From Archivesica marissinica (taxonomy: Eukaryota > Mollusca > Bivalvia > Venerida > Vesicomyidae), in contig CM026395.1 in assembly GCA_014843695.1 (NCBI GenBank), positions 49,396,557 through 49,460,556 of the forward strand: DNA of 64,000 nucleotides, read 5' to 3'. Position numbers and translations under genes: made by a program. How positions within the stretch are numbered: the stretch's first letter is position 1; each line of letters opens with the position of its first letter. Positions 23,801 through 38,800 of this stretch are shown here, in pieces. Below the pieces are notes generated by a model. The model saw only the letters and a program-made list of their open reading frames with translations. It ran no database searches and was not told the DNA's origin.

Positions 23801-26800
23801 GGAGTTTGTTACTAACCTAATGGAGATTGTTAATAACCTAATGGAGGTTGTACTAACCTAATGGAGGTTGTTACTAACCTAATGGAGGTTGCTACTAACC
23901 TAATGGAGGTTGTTACTAACCTAATGGAGGTTGTTACTAACCTAATGGAGGGAGGTTGTTACTAACCTAATGGAGGTTGTTACTAACCTAATGGAGGGAG
24001 GTTGTTACTAACCTAATGGAGTTTGTTACTAACCTAATGGAGATTGTTAATAACCTAATGGAGGTTGTACTAACCTAATGGAGGTTGTTACTAACCTAAT
24101 GGAGGTTGCTACTAACCTAATGGAGATTGTTACTAACCTAATGGAGGTTGTTACTAACCTAATGGAGATTGTTACTAACCTAATGGAGGTTGTTACTAAC
24201 CTAATGGAGGGAGGTTGTTACTAACCTAATGGAGATTGTTACTAACCTAATGGAGTTTGTTACTAACCTAATGGAGGTTGTTACTAACCTAATGAAGATT
24301 GTTACTAACCTAATGGAGGTTGTTACTAACCTAATGGAGGTTGTTACTAACCTAATGGAGATTGTTACTAACCTAATGGAGATTGTTAATAACCTAATGG
24401 AGGTTGTACTAACCTAATGGAGATTGTTACTAACCTAATGGAGATTGTCACTAACCTAATGGAGGTTGTTACTAAGGAGTTGACATTGATCTAATGGGGA
24501 TTTATTACTGACCTAAAGGGGATGTGCTAGTAAGCTAATGGGACCTTATTACAAACCAAATGGTGATATATTACTAACGAAATGGTGATATATTACTAAC
24601 AAATGGTGATATATTACTAACAAATGGTGATATATTACTAACAAATGGTGATATATTACTAACAAATGGTGATATATTACTAACGAAATGGTGATATATT
24701 ACTAACAAATGGTGATATAGTACTGTTAGTAATGGTGATATAGTACTAACCAAATGGTGATGTAGTACTAACCAAATGGTGATGTAGTACTAACCAAATG
24801 GTGATATAGTACTAACAAATGGTGATATAGTACTAACCAAATGATATAGTATAACCAAATGGTGATATAGTACTATACAAATGGTGATATTGTACTAACC
24901 AAATGGTGATATCGTACTAACCAAATGGTGATAGAGTACTAACCAAATGGTGATGTAGTACTAATCAAATGGTGATATAGTACTAACCAAATGGTGATAT
25001 AGTACTAACCAAATGGTGATATATTACTAACCAAATGGTGATATAGTACTAACCAAATGGTGATGTAGTACTAACCAAATGGTTATACATAGTACTAACC
25101 AAATGGTGATGTAGTACTAACCAAATGGTGATATAGTACTAACAAATGGTGATATAGTACTAACCAAATGGTGATGTAGTACTAACCAAATGGTGATGTA
25201 GTACTAACCAAATGGTGATATGGTACTAACCAAATGGTGATATAGTACTAACCGAATGATATAGTATAACCAAATGGTGATATATTACTAACCAAATGGT
25301 GATATTGTACTAACCAAATGGTGATATAGTACTAACCAAATGGTGATGTAGTACTAACCAAATGGTGATGTAGTACTAACCAAATGGTGATATAGTACTA
25401 ACTACATATGTAACAGGTGATTTTCTACTAACTTATTGGGGAGTTACTACTAACCTCTACATCCACTCTGCTCTCATTCCGAAGGTATTTTGTCTGGTTC
25501 CCACATTCCCTGTCCATCCAGGTCCGGGATCCGTAGATAAATGTAAGAGGAAGGTCCTTGTCGATGTCCGCAATGCGCTGTATCATGGGCCGCTTGGCCC
25601 ACCCTAAAGGCAAGGCCAGGGTCTTGAAGGCTGATTCACCACTATAAACAATTATGTATATTGTTTTATATGCCCAGATACCGCAATAGTAAACATAAAA
25701 TGTCAGTTGTCTGATTAGCACAGTGGTCATCACGCTCTCTTCTCATCAATGCAACCAGAGTTTGATCCTCGGATAGGGAAGTATGTGTGAGATGGTATGG
25801 TGGTTTTCTCTGGATACTCCAGTTTCCTACCACTTATATGCTTTCATCCATGCAAATGCGAGTAATTAACATAAGTTTCATAATTGTTGCAAACTAAATA
25901 AAGTTTATGAAACAAACAAGATCACCACGCATGATTGGCTATCTATATTTTTGAGAAATAATAATTTCTGATATCAACTAATTTTTGCCAAAATTCAAGT
26001 TAAAGTTTACTAATGGGGGCGTGTGGGTGTAAATAATTAGTCGTTGATTTTGCACAGTATGCAAAGTTGTAAAACAACAACTTTAACAGTTTTTGAGAAA
26101 TGATAATGTTTAGTTCATACAAATTAATTTTAGCTCGATTGCGAAACAAGTTCTTATAACTTATATTAATCACTCTCGAGACCTCATTCCTGATGGAATC
26201 CATCGCGACGAGGAAGAGGCAACGTGGAATTAAATGCCTTGCCTAAGGGCACAATCGTTAGTTTGTTACGCCTCCAGCGGGGTTCGAACTCCGGACGTTT
26301 CACAACTGAAGCGAATGCGCTACCACTGCACTATTACGACTCCCACAATGCACGCATGCATGTAAAGAAATGCTGAAATCAGACCATTTTTGGACAAGTT
26401 CAAGGTCACTCTATGGGCTGTGGACTTACTGTGGGTGAAGAGAAATAGTACCCATGTGTATCCAAATAAAAGCAATAACTTGGCCGGTTTTTGATAAATG
26501 ACAATGTTTGAGTTTTTCTAAGCATAAATAATTTCCGAATTTCCAAAAACGGTGACCGGAAAACCGACTGATTAGTCTCACTTAAAGTGGACGAGATGAA
26601 AACCTAAACCCTGAGCTCAAAAGAGGGAGAAATAAGAGAGATCAGGGAGAATACTTCTCCCAAATCGTCCTGTCACTCCAGCCCCTATGTACCTTGGGAA
26701 TTGGGCATTGCAGTGATAGATGTAGTCTAGAATTGTGTCGTCATCAAACAGCTGAGAAAACTTGGCTTGCAGATCTGGGCGAAATCTTTTGATTAAACCT

Positions 26801-29800
26801 GGACCTAGAAGAATAGACAACATTTTTATTTTTTTCGATTTTTATTTCCTGATCAATTACACATATATATAATAATTACACATATACATAATAATTACAC
26901 ATATATATAATAATTACACATATACATAATAATTACACATATATATAATAATTACACATATACATAATAATTACACATATATATAATAATTACACATATA
27001 CATAATAATTACACATATATAAAGTTATATGTAATCATGAGAAGCTACGTAAAGCGTTGAAATAATAACCTGATGTATATTGGGAGGGAGGGGTAATTTT
27101 TTAAGTAGAAGAGATAAGATTAGCAAAAGAAAGTAGGAATAGACAACATTGCTGTGATAAGAAACAATAAAACATACTTATCACATTACCCTTGTATTCA
27201 GTGTAATACAGCCATCATATATTTTCTTAGATGTTATAATGTACACATTATAAAGCACTGCTTCTATTCATATATTCTATTTAATTGTCATATTGAGTAT
27301 TTTAATCCTATTTTGATGAAATGTGTGTGTTTTACGTTTATTTATCATCGCTACCGGTTGCCCATATGAGCGACGCCGCCTGAAGAGATTAGTCATTTTA
27401 GATTTTTGGAGGATAGTGCAATGATACAGACAGAGACCCATTCCAGAGTCTCCTCTGGTTCTTTTACATGCACGATGTAAAGCAACGACACGAGACCTCG
27501 GTTTAAAGTCCCATCTGAAAGACTGTTAATTTTATTAGGGTCAGACGGGGGATCGAACCTGCGATCCCTGGATTACCAGTCCAACGTGTTAACCACTGGA
27601 CTACAGATCCGTCTGATGAAATTTATTAAATAACATCATTTAAAGATGCAATCGCGCGCTTTCTCACTTTTCCCAAACATTCTCATCTAAAATGAGTCGT
27701 GAAGAGATATGCAATTAAGTAAAATGTAAAATGTATTCTTATCTTAACCCTTTCCCTCATAGAAGCACCTCTTGACACCATTACCAATATGACATACATT
27801 GACGTAAATTAGCCAACCCAATGTTCATAATAAAGGCTAGAATCTCATGTAGTCCCAGTAATATCTATGGATGTGGGACAGATATGGCGACTATTTATCC
27901 ACTGCATGATAGCTAAATGACTGTCGTTTGTATGGAGATATAATAGTATATAACCTAAATCTCTATGTAGTTCCAGTAATATCTATGGAGGTGGGATAGA
28001 TATGATGACTACTTATCCACTGCATGATAGCTAAATGACTGTCGTTTGTATGGAAATATAATAGTATATAAATCTCTATGAATGAAAGGATTAGGTAAAA
28101 GTTTGATGACCTGTCGACAAATGAACTATTTTTGTGAAATTGTTATTTGTAAATTACCTCCCTTGATGAGAATTTATCTACAATCCCGAATAACTTTGTA
28201 AATTCTTGTTTATAATAACACTTAGCCTGGGTTCTGCGATTTTTCACTTCTGGTAAAATGACATAATCAGAAACAATACGGCCCAATTAATAGTCTCGGT
28301 GTTAAAATATATTTATTTGACTGTCCAGGCAAAATATATCGACGCCTGTTCCCAGGCTAAATAACACTATACAGCTGAACAATAGCTTATTTTTCCGCTT
28401 GAATAACAAATTAGGGCTTGACACTTGTTCAAATTACATAGTTAGTGTTTTGAATTTCTAGGCCCGCCTAATAAATATAGCACCGAAGATACAGTGGTAT
28501 TGGGGGAGTGGTACTAGTGGCATGCCCCCCAGGACAACTTTGAATACATGGTGCATAGTTCTGACATATTTTAATGTACGTTTTAAGACATTCATATTTC
28601 GCTGTAGTTTTCAAAATGTTGCCAAATTGAGTATAAAATTGCTATACAGAGATGCCATGTTGACATGATGACAGAGATCGACTACACAGATATGTGATCT
28701 CGTGGTGAGATATGCGAGATTCTATATCATACAGATATGTGATCTCATGGTGAGATATGCGAGATTCTATATCATACAGATATGTGATCTCGTGGTGAGA
28801 TATGCGAGATTCTATATCATACAGATATGTGATCTCATGGTGAGATATGCGAGATTCTATACCATACAGATATGTGATCTCGTGGTGAGATATGTGAGAT
28901 TCTATACCATACAGATATGTGATCTCGTGGTGAGATATGCGAGATTCTATATCATACAGATATGTGATCTCATGGTGAGATATGCGAGATTCTATACCAT
29001 ACAGATATGTGATCTCGTTGTGAGATATGCGAGATTCTATACCATACAGATATGTGATCTCGTGGTGAGATATGCGAGATTCTATATCATACAGATATGT
29101 GATCTCATGGTGAGATATGCGAGATTCTATATCATACAGATATGTGATCTCGTGGTGATATGCGAGATTCTATATCATACAGATATGTGATCTCGTGGTG
29201 ATATGCGAGATTCTATATCATACAGATATGTGATCTCGTGGTGAGATATGCGAGATTCTATATCATACAGATATGTGATCTCGTGGTGATATGCGAGATT
29301 CTATATCATACAGATATGTGATCTCGTGGTGAGATATGCGAGATTCTATATCATACAGATATGTGATCTCGTGGTGAGATATGCGAGATTCTATACCATA
29401 CAGATATGTGATCTCGTAGTGAGATATGCGAGATTCTATACCATACAGATATGTGATCTCGTGGTGATATGCGAGATTCTATATCATACAGATATGTGAT
29501 CTCATGGTGAGATATGCGAGATTCTATACCATACAGATATGTGATCTCATGGTGAGATATGCGAGATTCTATACCATACAGATATGTGATCTCGTGGTGA
29601 GATATGCGAGATTCTATACCATACAGATATGTGATCTCGTGGTGAGATATGCGAGATTCTATACCATACAGATATGTGATCTCGTAGTGAGATATGCGAG
29701 ATTCTATACCATACAGATATGTGATCTCGTGGTGAGATATGCGAGATTCTATACCATACAGATATGTGATCTCGTGGTGAGATATGCGAGATTCTATATC

Positions 29801-32800
29801 ATACAGATATGTGATCTCGTGGTGAGATATGCGAGATTCTATACCATACAGATATGTGATCTCGTGGTGAGATATGCGAGATTCTATACCATACAGATAT
29901 GTGATCTCGTGGTGAGATATGCGAGATTCTATATCATACAGATATGTGATCTCGTGGTGAGATATGCGAGATTCTATACCATACAGATATGTGATCTCGT
30001 AGTGAGATATGCGAGATTCTATACCATACAGATATGTGATCTCGTGGTGAGATATACGAGATTCTATACCATACAGATATGTGATCTCGTGGTGAGATAT
30101 GCGAGATTCTATACCATACAGATATGTGATCTCGTGGTGAGATATGCGAGATTCTATATCATACAGATATGTGATCTTGTGGTGAGATATGCGAGATTCT
30201 ATACCATACAGATATGTGATCTCGTGGTGAGATATGCGAGATTCTATATCATACAGATATGTGATCTCGTGGTGAGATTCTATACCATACAGATATGTGA
30301 TCTCGTGGTGAGATATGCGAGATTCTATACCATACAGATATGTGATCTCGTGGTGAGATATGCGAGATTCTATACCATACAGATATGTGATCTCGTGGTG
30401 AGATATGCGAGATTCTATATCATACAGATATGTGATCTCATGGTGAGATATGCGAGATTCTATACCATACAGATATGTGATCTCGTGGTGAGATATGCGA
30501 GATTCTATACCATACAGATATGTGATCTCGTGGTGAGATATGCGAGATTCTATACCATACAGATATGTGATCTCGTGGTGAGATATGCGAGATTCTATAC
30601 CATACAGATATGTGATCTCGTGGTGAGATATGCGAGATTCTATATCATACAGATATGTGATCTCGTGGTGAGATATGCGAGATTCTATACCATACAGATA
30701 TGTGATCTCGTGGTGAGATATGCGAGATTCTATATCATACAGATATGTGATCTCGTGGTGAGATATGCGAGATTCTATACCATACAGATATGTGATCTCG
30801 TGGTGAGATATGCGAGATTCTATACCATACAGATATGTAATCTCGTGGTGAGATATGCGAGATTCTATACCATACAGATATGTGATCTCGTGGTGAGATA
30901 TGCGAGATTCTATACCATACAGATATGTGATCTCGTGATGAGATATGCGAGATTCTATATCATACAGATATGTGATCTCGTGGTGAGATATGCGAGATTC
31001 TATACCATACAGATATGCTAATACCTACTCAATATTTATTGCATTTTTGGCCTGTTTAGACTTCATATTCTATTGCAAGTTGCAGGCCCAGGCCTTCAGT
31101 GCCTTATAGGAGTTACACACCTGACATGTGTAAATGTTTCAACATTTAATGCAGTCAATATTTTTGCCTTGTCTTTCTGTCCACTTACCCCAAGGTCCCG
31201 TAGCTCTGACTACTGCAAGTGGATTAAATGGTTGAAGCACCTTGGCAACTGCTCGAACCCACACCGGTATCCTCTTGCTGCGCTCGTTATCTTTTGGACG
31301 ATCGGGAAAGCCCCACGGATCTATCACGAACAAATGTTGTATCCTATCTGGATATTTTAACGCATACGCACTAACAATATAGGCGCCCAAACTGTGCCCA
31401 AGCAATGCCATTTTGTCTATTTTCATTTCTTGCCTCCATTCCTCGATAGATTCAACAAATTCCATTTCCACTAGTCTTGCACTTGAGCTAAATGTGGGTC
31501 TAGAACTTCTTCCAAACCCAAGCAAGTCAAAAGCATAAACGGGCCGCTTTGCCGAGAAAGCATCAATATTCTGAGCCCACAGCCCAATCCCTCCACCCAT
31601 CCCATGCACCATGACCAGTGGTACGCCAGGCTTGTCTTTGCTTGCAACCACTGTCCATATCCTGTGTTGACTTTGAGGAAGTGTAACAAATCTTTTGTCA
31701 AAAACACTTTTTAAACCTGAAAATAACAAAATTATGTAATGTCAATGTACATAATAAATGTATATAATTTTAATGAATGGCTCCCACTTCAGTGTTCAAA
31801 TATCAACAAACTTTACAATAAAAGCCTAGTTTTAAAAATGATTAAAAAAACACCGATTATATTTATTTCTATAATCAATCCCAAAAATTTGATACAATGA
31901 TTATTGGTGTCATATGTTGATGATGATGTTGATGATGGAGCTATGACGATGACGGAAAGTATGATACATAACAAAATGTATGTGTTATTTGATGATTGGT
32001 GGCCGCCTCACATCCAGATGATCCACACCTGCATTAAGTGCTCACTCACCTTAAGGAACCAAAATAGTCATTTCCCTTGAGTGGCTGCTCAAGACAGGAT
32101 TGACTGTAGCAAACTAAATATACAGGTTAGCCTGTGTTCCAGTAGGTCGATTTTCACCAATTCACTTCTGGCAAAATAACATTATCAGAAACTCAATACG
32201 GTACAATTAATGGTCTCGGTGTTAAAATATATTTATATCACTGACAAGCAAAAATATATCAACGTCAGTTCCCAGGCTACATACATGTGAATATTAATCC
32301 AAAATGTACCTGTACATATATACAAGGTCATCACAGTTTATTTAATACAAATTTAGTTTATCTCGAATGCGAAACAAGTTCTTACAATATTAGTTTAATC
32401 GCTCTCGAGACCTCATTCCTGATGGAATCCATCGCCATGAGGGAGAGAGGAGACAATGTGGAATGTAAGTGCCTTGTTGAAGGGCACACTCATAATGGCT
32501 ACAGCTGGCCATCTCAATTACTGGTATCTAAAGCGAATGCGCTACCACTGCACTATCAGTGCGCTACCACACCACTACCACAGCACTATCAATGTGCTAC
32601 CACTGCGCTACCACTGTACTATCACTGCGCTACCACTGTACTATCACTGCGCTACCACTGCACTATCACTGCGCTACCACTGTACTATCACTGCGCTACC
32701 ACTGCACTATCACTATGCTACCATTGCACTATCACTATGCTATCACTGTACTATCACTGCGCTACTACTGCACTATCACTATGCTACCACTGCACTATCA

Positions 32801-35800
32801 CTGCGCTACCATTGTACTATCACTGCGCTACCACTGTACTATCACTGCGCTACCACTGTACTATCACTGCGCTACCACTGTACTACCACTGTACTATCAC
32901 TGCGCTACCACTGTACTATCACTGCGCTACCACTGCACTATCACAGCGCTACCACTGTACTATCACTATGCTACCACTGTACTATCACTGCGCTACCACT
33001 GTACTATCACTGCGCTACCATTGTACTATCACTGCGCTACCACTGTACTATCACTGCGCTACCACTGTACTACCACTGTACTATTACTGCGCTACCACAG
33101 CACTATCACTGCGCTACCACTGCGCTATCACTGCGCTACCACTGTACTATCACTGCGCTACCACTGCACTATCACTGTGCTACCACAGCACTATCACTGC
33201 GCTACTACTGCACTATCACTGCGCTACCACTGTACTATCACTGCGCTACCATTGCACTATCACTGCGCTACCACTGCTCTATCACTATGCTACCACTGTA
33301 CTATCACTACGCTACCACTGTACTACCACTACGCTACCACTGTACTACCACTACGCTACCACTGCACTACCACTACGCTACCACTGTACTACCACTACGC
33401 TACCACTGTACTACCACTACGCTACCACTGTACTATCACTGCGCTACCACTGCGCTACCACTGCGCTACCACTGTCCTATCACTGCACTACCACTACGCT
33501 ACCACTGTACTATCACTGTGCTACCACTGTACTATCACTGCACTACCACTACGCTACCACGACGCTACCACTGTCCTATCACTGCACTACCACTGTAATA
33601 TCACTGTGCTACCACTACGCTACCACTGTCCTATCACTGCACTACCACTACGCTACCACTGTACTATCACTGTGCTACCACTACGCTACCACTGTACTAC
33701 CACTGTACTATCACTGTGCTACCACTACGCTACCACTGTACTATCACTGTGCTACCACTACGCTACCACTGTCCTATCACTGCACTACCACTACGCTACC
33801 ACTGTACTACCACTACGCTACCACTGTACTATCACTGCGCTACCACTGTACTATCACTGTACTACCACTACGCTACCACTGTACTATCACTGCGCTACCA
33901 CTGTACTATCACTGCGCTACCACTGTACTATCACTGCGCTACCACTGTCCTATCACTGCACTACCACTACGCTACCACTGTACTATCACTGTACTATCAC
34001 TACGCTACCACTGTACTATCACTGCACTACCACTACGCTACCACTACGATACCACTGTACTATCAGTGTGCTACCACTATGCTACCACTGTACTACCATT
34101 GTACTATCACTGTGCTACCACTACGCTACCACTGTACTACCACTGTACTATCAGTGTGCTACTACTATGCTACCACTGTACTACCATTATACTATCACTG
34201 TGCTACCACTACGCTACCACTGTACTATCACTGCGCTACCACTGTCCTATCACTGCACTACCACTGTACTACCACTGTACTATCACTGTACTACCACTAC
34301 GATACCACTGTACTATCACTGCACTACCACTACGCTACCACTGTACTACCACTGTACTATCAGTGTGCTACCACTATGCTACCACTGTACTACCATTGTA
34401 CTATCACTGTGCTACCACTACGCTACCACTGTACTACCAATGTACTATCACTGTACTACCACTACACTACCACTGTACTACCACTGTACTATCACTGTAC
34501 TATCACTGTACTACCACAACGCTACCACTGTACTATCACTGCGCTACCATTGTACTATCACTGTGCTACCACTACGCTACCACTGTCCTATCACTGTACT
34601 ATCAGTGTGCTACCACTATGCTACCACTGTACTACCATTGTACTATCACTGTGCTACCACTACGCTACCACTGTACTATCAGTGTGCTACTACTATGCTA
34701 CCACTGTACTACCATTGTACTATCACTGTGCTACCACTACGCTACCACTGTACTATCACTGCGCTACCACTGTCCTATCACTGCACTACCACTACGCTAC
34801 CACTGTACTACCACTGTACTATCACTGTACTACCACTACGCTACCACTGTACTATCACTGCACTACCACTACGCTACCACTGTACTACCACTGTACTATC
34901 AGTGTGCTACCACTATGCTACCACTGTACTACCATTGTACTATCACTGTGCTACCACTACGCTACCACTGTACTACCACTGTACTATCAGTGTGCTACCA
35001 CTATGCTACCACTGTACTACCACTGTACTATCACTGTACTACCACTACACTACCACTGTACTACTACTGTACTATCACTGCGCTACCACTGTACTATCAC
35101 TGTGCTACCACTACGCTACCACTGTCCTATCACTGCACTACCACTACGCTAGCACTGTACTATCACTGTACTACCACTACGCTACCACTGTACTATCACT
35201 GCGCTACCACTGTCCTATCACTGCACTACCACTACGCTACCACTGTACTACCACTGTACTACCACTACGCTACCACTGTACTATCACTGCACTACCACTA
35301 CGCTACCACTACGCTACCACTGTACTACCACTGTACTATCAGTGTGCTACCACTATGCTACCACTGTACTACCATTGTACTATCACTGTGCTACCACTAC
35401 GCTACCACTGTACTACCACTGTACTATCAGTGTGCTACCACTATGCTACCACTGTACTACCACTGTACTATCACTGTACTACTGCTACACTACCACTGTA
35501 CTACTACTGTACTATCACTGCACTACCACTGTACTATCACTGTGCTACCACTACTCTACCACTGTCCTATCACTGCACTACCACTACGCTAGCACTGTAC
35601 TATCACTGTACTACCACTACGCTACCACTGTACTATCACTGTACTACCACTACGCTACCACTGTACTATCACTGCGCTACCACTGTACTATCACTGCGCT
35701 ACTACTGCACTATCACTGCGCTACCACTGTACTATCACTGCACTACCACTACGCTACCACTGTACTATCACTGCGCTACCACTGTACTATCACTGCGCTA

Positions 35801-38800
35801 CCACTATGCTACCACTGTACTATCACTGCGCTACCACTACGCTACCACTGTACTACCACTATGCTACCACTGTACTATCAGTGTGCTACCACTATGCTAC
35901 CACTGTACTACCATTGTACTATCACTGTGCTACCACTGTACTACCAATGTACTATCACTGTACTACCACTACACTACCACTGTACTTCCACTGTACTATC
36001 ACTGTACTATCACTGTACTACCACAACGCTACCACTGTACTATCACTGCGCTACCATTGTACTATCACTGCGCTACCACTATGCTACCACTGTCCTATCA
36101 CTGCACTACTACTACGCTACCACTGTACTATCACTGTACTACCACTACGCTACCACTGTACTATCACTGCGCTACCACTGTACTATCACTGCGCTACCAC
36201 TGTACTATCACTGCGCTACCACTGTACTATCACTGCGCTACCACTGTACTATCACTGCGCTACCACTACGCTACCACTGTACTATCACTGCGCTACCACT
36301 ACACTACCACTGCACTATCACTGCGCTACCACTGCACTACCACTGTACCTTCACTACGCTACCACTGCACTACCACTACGCTACCACTGTACTACCACTA
36401 CGCTACCACTGTACTATCACTACGCTACCACTGCACTATCACTACGCTACCACTGTACTACCACTATGCTACCACTGTACTACCACTACGCTACCACTGC
36501 ACTACCACTATGCTACCACTGTACTACCACTACGCTACCACTGTACTACCACTACGCTACCACTGTACTATCACTGCGCTACCACTGTCCTATCACTGCA
36601 CTACCACTACGCTACCACTGTACTATCACTGTGCTACCACTACGCTACCACTGTACTATCACTGCACTACCACTACGCTGCCACTGTCCTATCACTGCAC
36701 TACCACTACGCTACCACTGTAATATCACTGTGCTACCACTACGCTACCACTGTACTATCACTGCACTACCACTGTACTATCACTGTGCTACCACTGTACT
36801 ACCACTGTACTATCACTGTGCTACCACTACGCTACCAAGGTACTATCACTGCGCTACCACTGTCCTATCACTGCACTATCAGTGTGCTACCACTATGCTA
36901 CCACTGTACTACCATTGTACTATCACTGTGCTACCACTACGCTACCACTGTCCTATCACTGTACTATCAGTGTGCTACCACTATGCTACCACTGTACTAC
37001 CATTGTACTATCACTGTGCTACCACTACGCTACCACTGTACTACCACTGTACTATCAGTGTGCTACTACTATGCTACCACTGTACTACCATTGTACTATC
37101 ACTGTGCTACCACTACGCTACCACTGTACTATCACTGCGCTACCACTGTCCTATCACTGCACTACCAATACGCTACCACTATACTACCACTGTACTATCA
37201 CTGTACTACCACTACGCTACCACTGTACTATCACTGCACTACCACTACGCTACCACTGTACTACCACTGTACTATCAGTGTGCTACCACTATGCTACCAC
37301 TGTACTACCATTGTACTATCACTGTGCTACCACTACGCTACCACTGTACTACCACTGTACTATCAGTGTGCTACCACTATGCTACCACTGTACTACCACT
37401 GTACTATCACTGTACTACCACTACACTACCACTGTACTACTACTGTACTATCACTGCGCTACCACTGTACTATCACTGTGCTACCACTACGCTACCACTG
37501 TCCTATCACTGCACTACCACTACGCTAGCACTGTACTATCACTGTACTACCACTACGCTACCACTGTACTATCACTGCGCTACCACTGTCCTATCACTGC
37601 ACTACCACTACGCTACCACTGTACTACCACTGTACTATCACTGTACTACCACTACGCTACCACTGTACTATCACTGCACTACCACTACGCTACCACTACG
37701 CTACCACTGTACTACCACTGTACTATCAGTGTGCTACCACTATGCTACCACTGTACTACCATTGTACTATCACTGTGCTACCACTACGCTACCACTGTAC
37801 TACCACTGTACTATCAGTGTGCTACCACTATGCTACCACTGTACTACCACTGTACTATCACTGTACTACCACTACACTACCACTGTACTACTACTGTACT
37901 ATCACTGCACTACCACTGTACTATCACTGTGCTACCACTACTCAACCACTGTCCTATCACTGCACTACCACTACGCTAGCACTGTACTATCACTGTACTA
38001 CCACTACGCTACCACTGTACTATCACTGTACTACCACTACGCTACCACTGTACTATCACTGCGCTACCACTGTACTATCACTGCGCTACTACTGCACTAT
38101 CACTGCGCTACCACTACGCTACCACTGTACTATCACTGCACTACCACTACGCTACCACTGTACTATCACTGCGCTACCACTGTACTATCACTGCGCTACC
38201 ACTATGCTACCACTGTACTATCACTGCGCTACCACTACGCTACCACTGTACTACCACTACGCTACCACTGTACTATCACTGCGCTACCACTGTACTATCA
38301 CTGCGCTACCACTGTACTATCACTGCGCTACCACTGCACTATCACAACTTTCATAAGTCATCAACTTCAAGGATGTCCAGCCAATGTGGCTAACTGCTTG
38401 CCGATATAAGCAATGGTGACTGGGAAATAGCATTTCTGTAACAATGAAGCTTTGATATACCCACAGCATAAGCTGGTATGACACAGATACGACCGAACTT
38501 GGAAAGTTTCCATAATACCTACATGAAAGCACTAAAAAACAAATAAAAATGACTTCAAATAAACAATCATTTGTGTGGGTGGAAACAGGAGTACCCAGAG
38601 GAAACCCATCTTACATACTGCCCGGCCGGAGGATCGAACCCGGGTTGCATTGATGAGAAGCGAGCATGCTAACCACTGCGCTAATCGGACAGCCAAAACA
38701 TTACTTTTGAAAAAGATTATGTTTTTCTAAACCTTTTTAAGTATACATTTTATAATATGTTCACATTTTATGGCTCTCATGCTAAGTTATTCCCAAACTG

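Noticed and set aside
29504..31021. 505-codon plus-strand frame of 15-residue repeats
   Set aside because: A periodic artefact of the 45-bp array, antisense in intron 3 of the host gene.
28680..31189. The 45-bp array as a copy of the exon-3 donor
   Set aside because: The unit lacks GTAAGT or the exon-3 flank and is separated from the donor by about 170 bp of unique sequence.
31139..31729. Treating the 196-codon open frame as a complete single-exon gene
   Set aside because: Its first five and last sixteen codons are intron. Acceptor and donor sequences at 31717 and 31188 and the matching exons elsewhere show that it is an internal exon.
32287..38409. Plus-strand open frames of 1101, 1387, 867 and 728 codons rich in Tyr, His, Cys, Thr and Leu
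   Set aside because: They are produced by the stop-free 11-bp A-box array, are open in all three frames at once, and lie antisense within intron 2. No domain or normal codon use is present.
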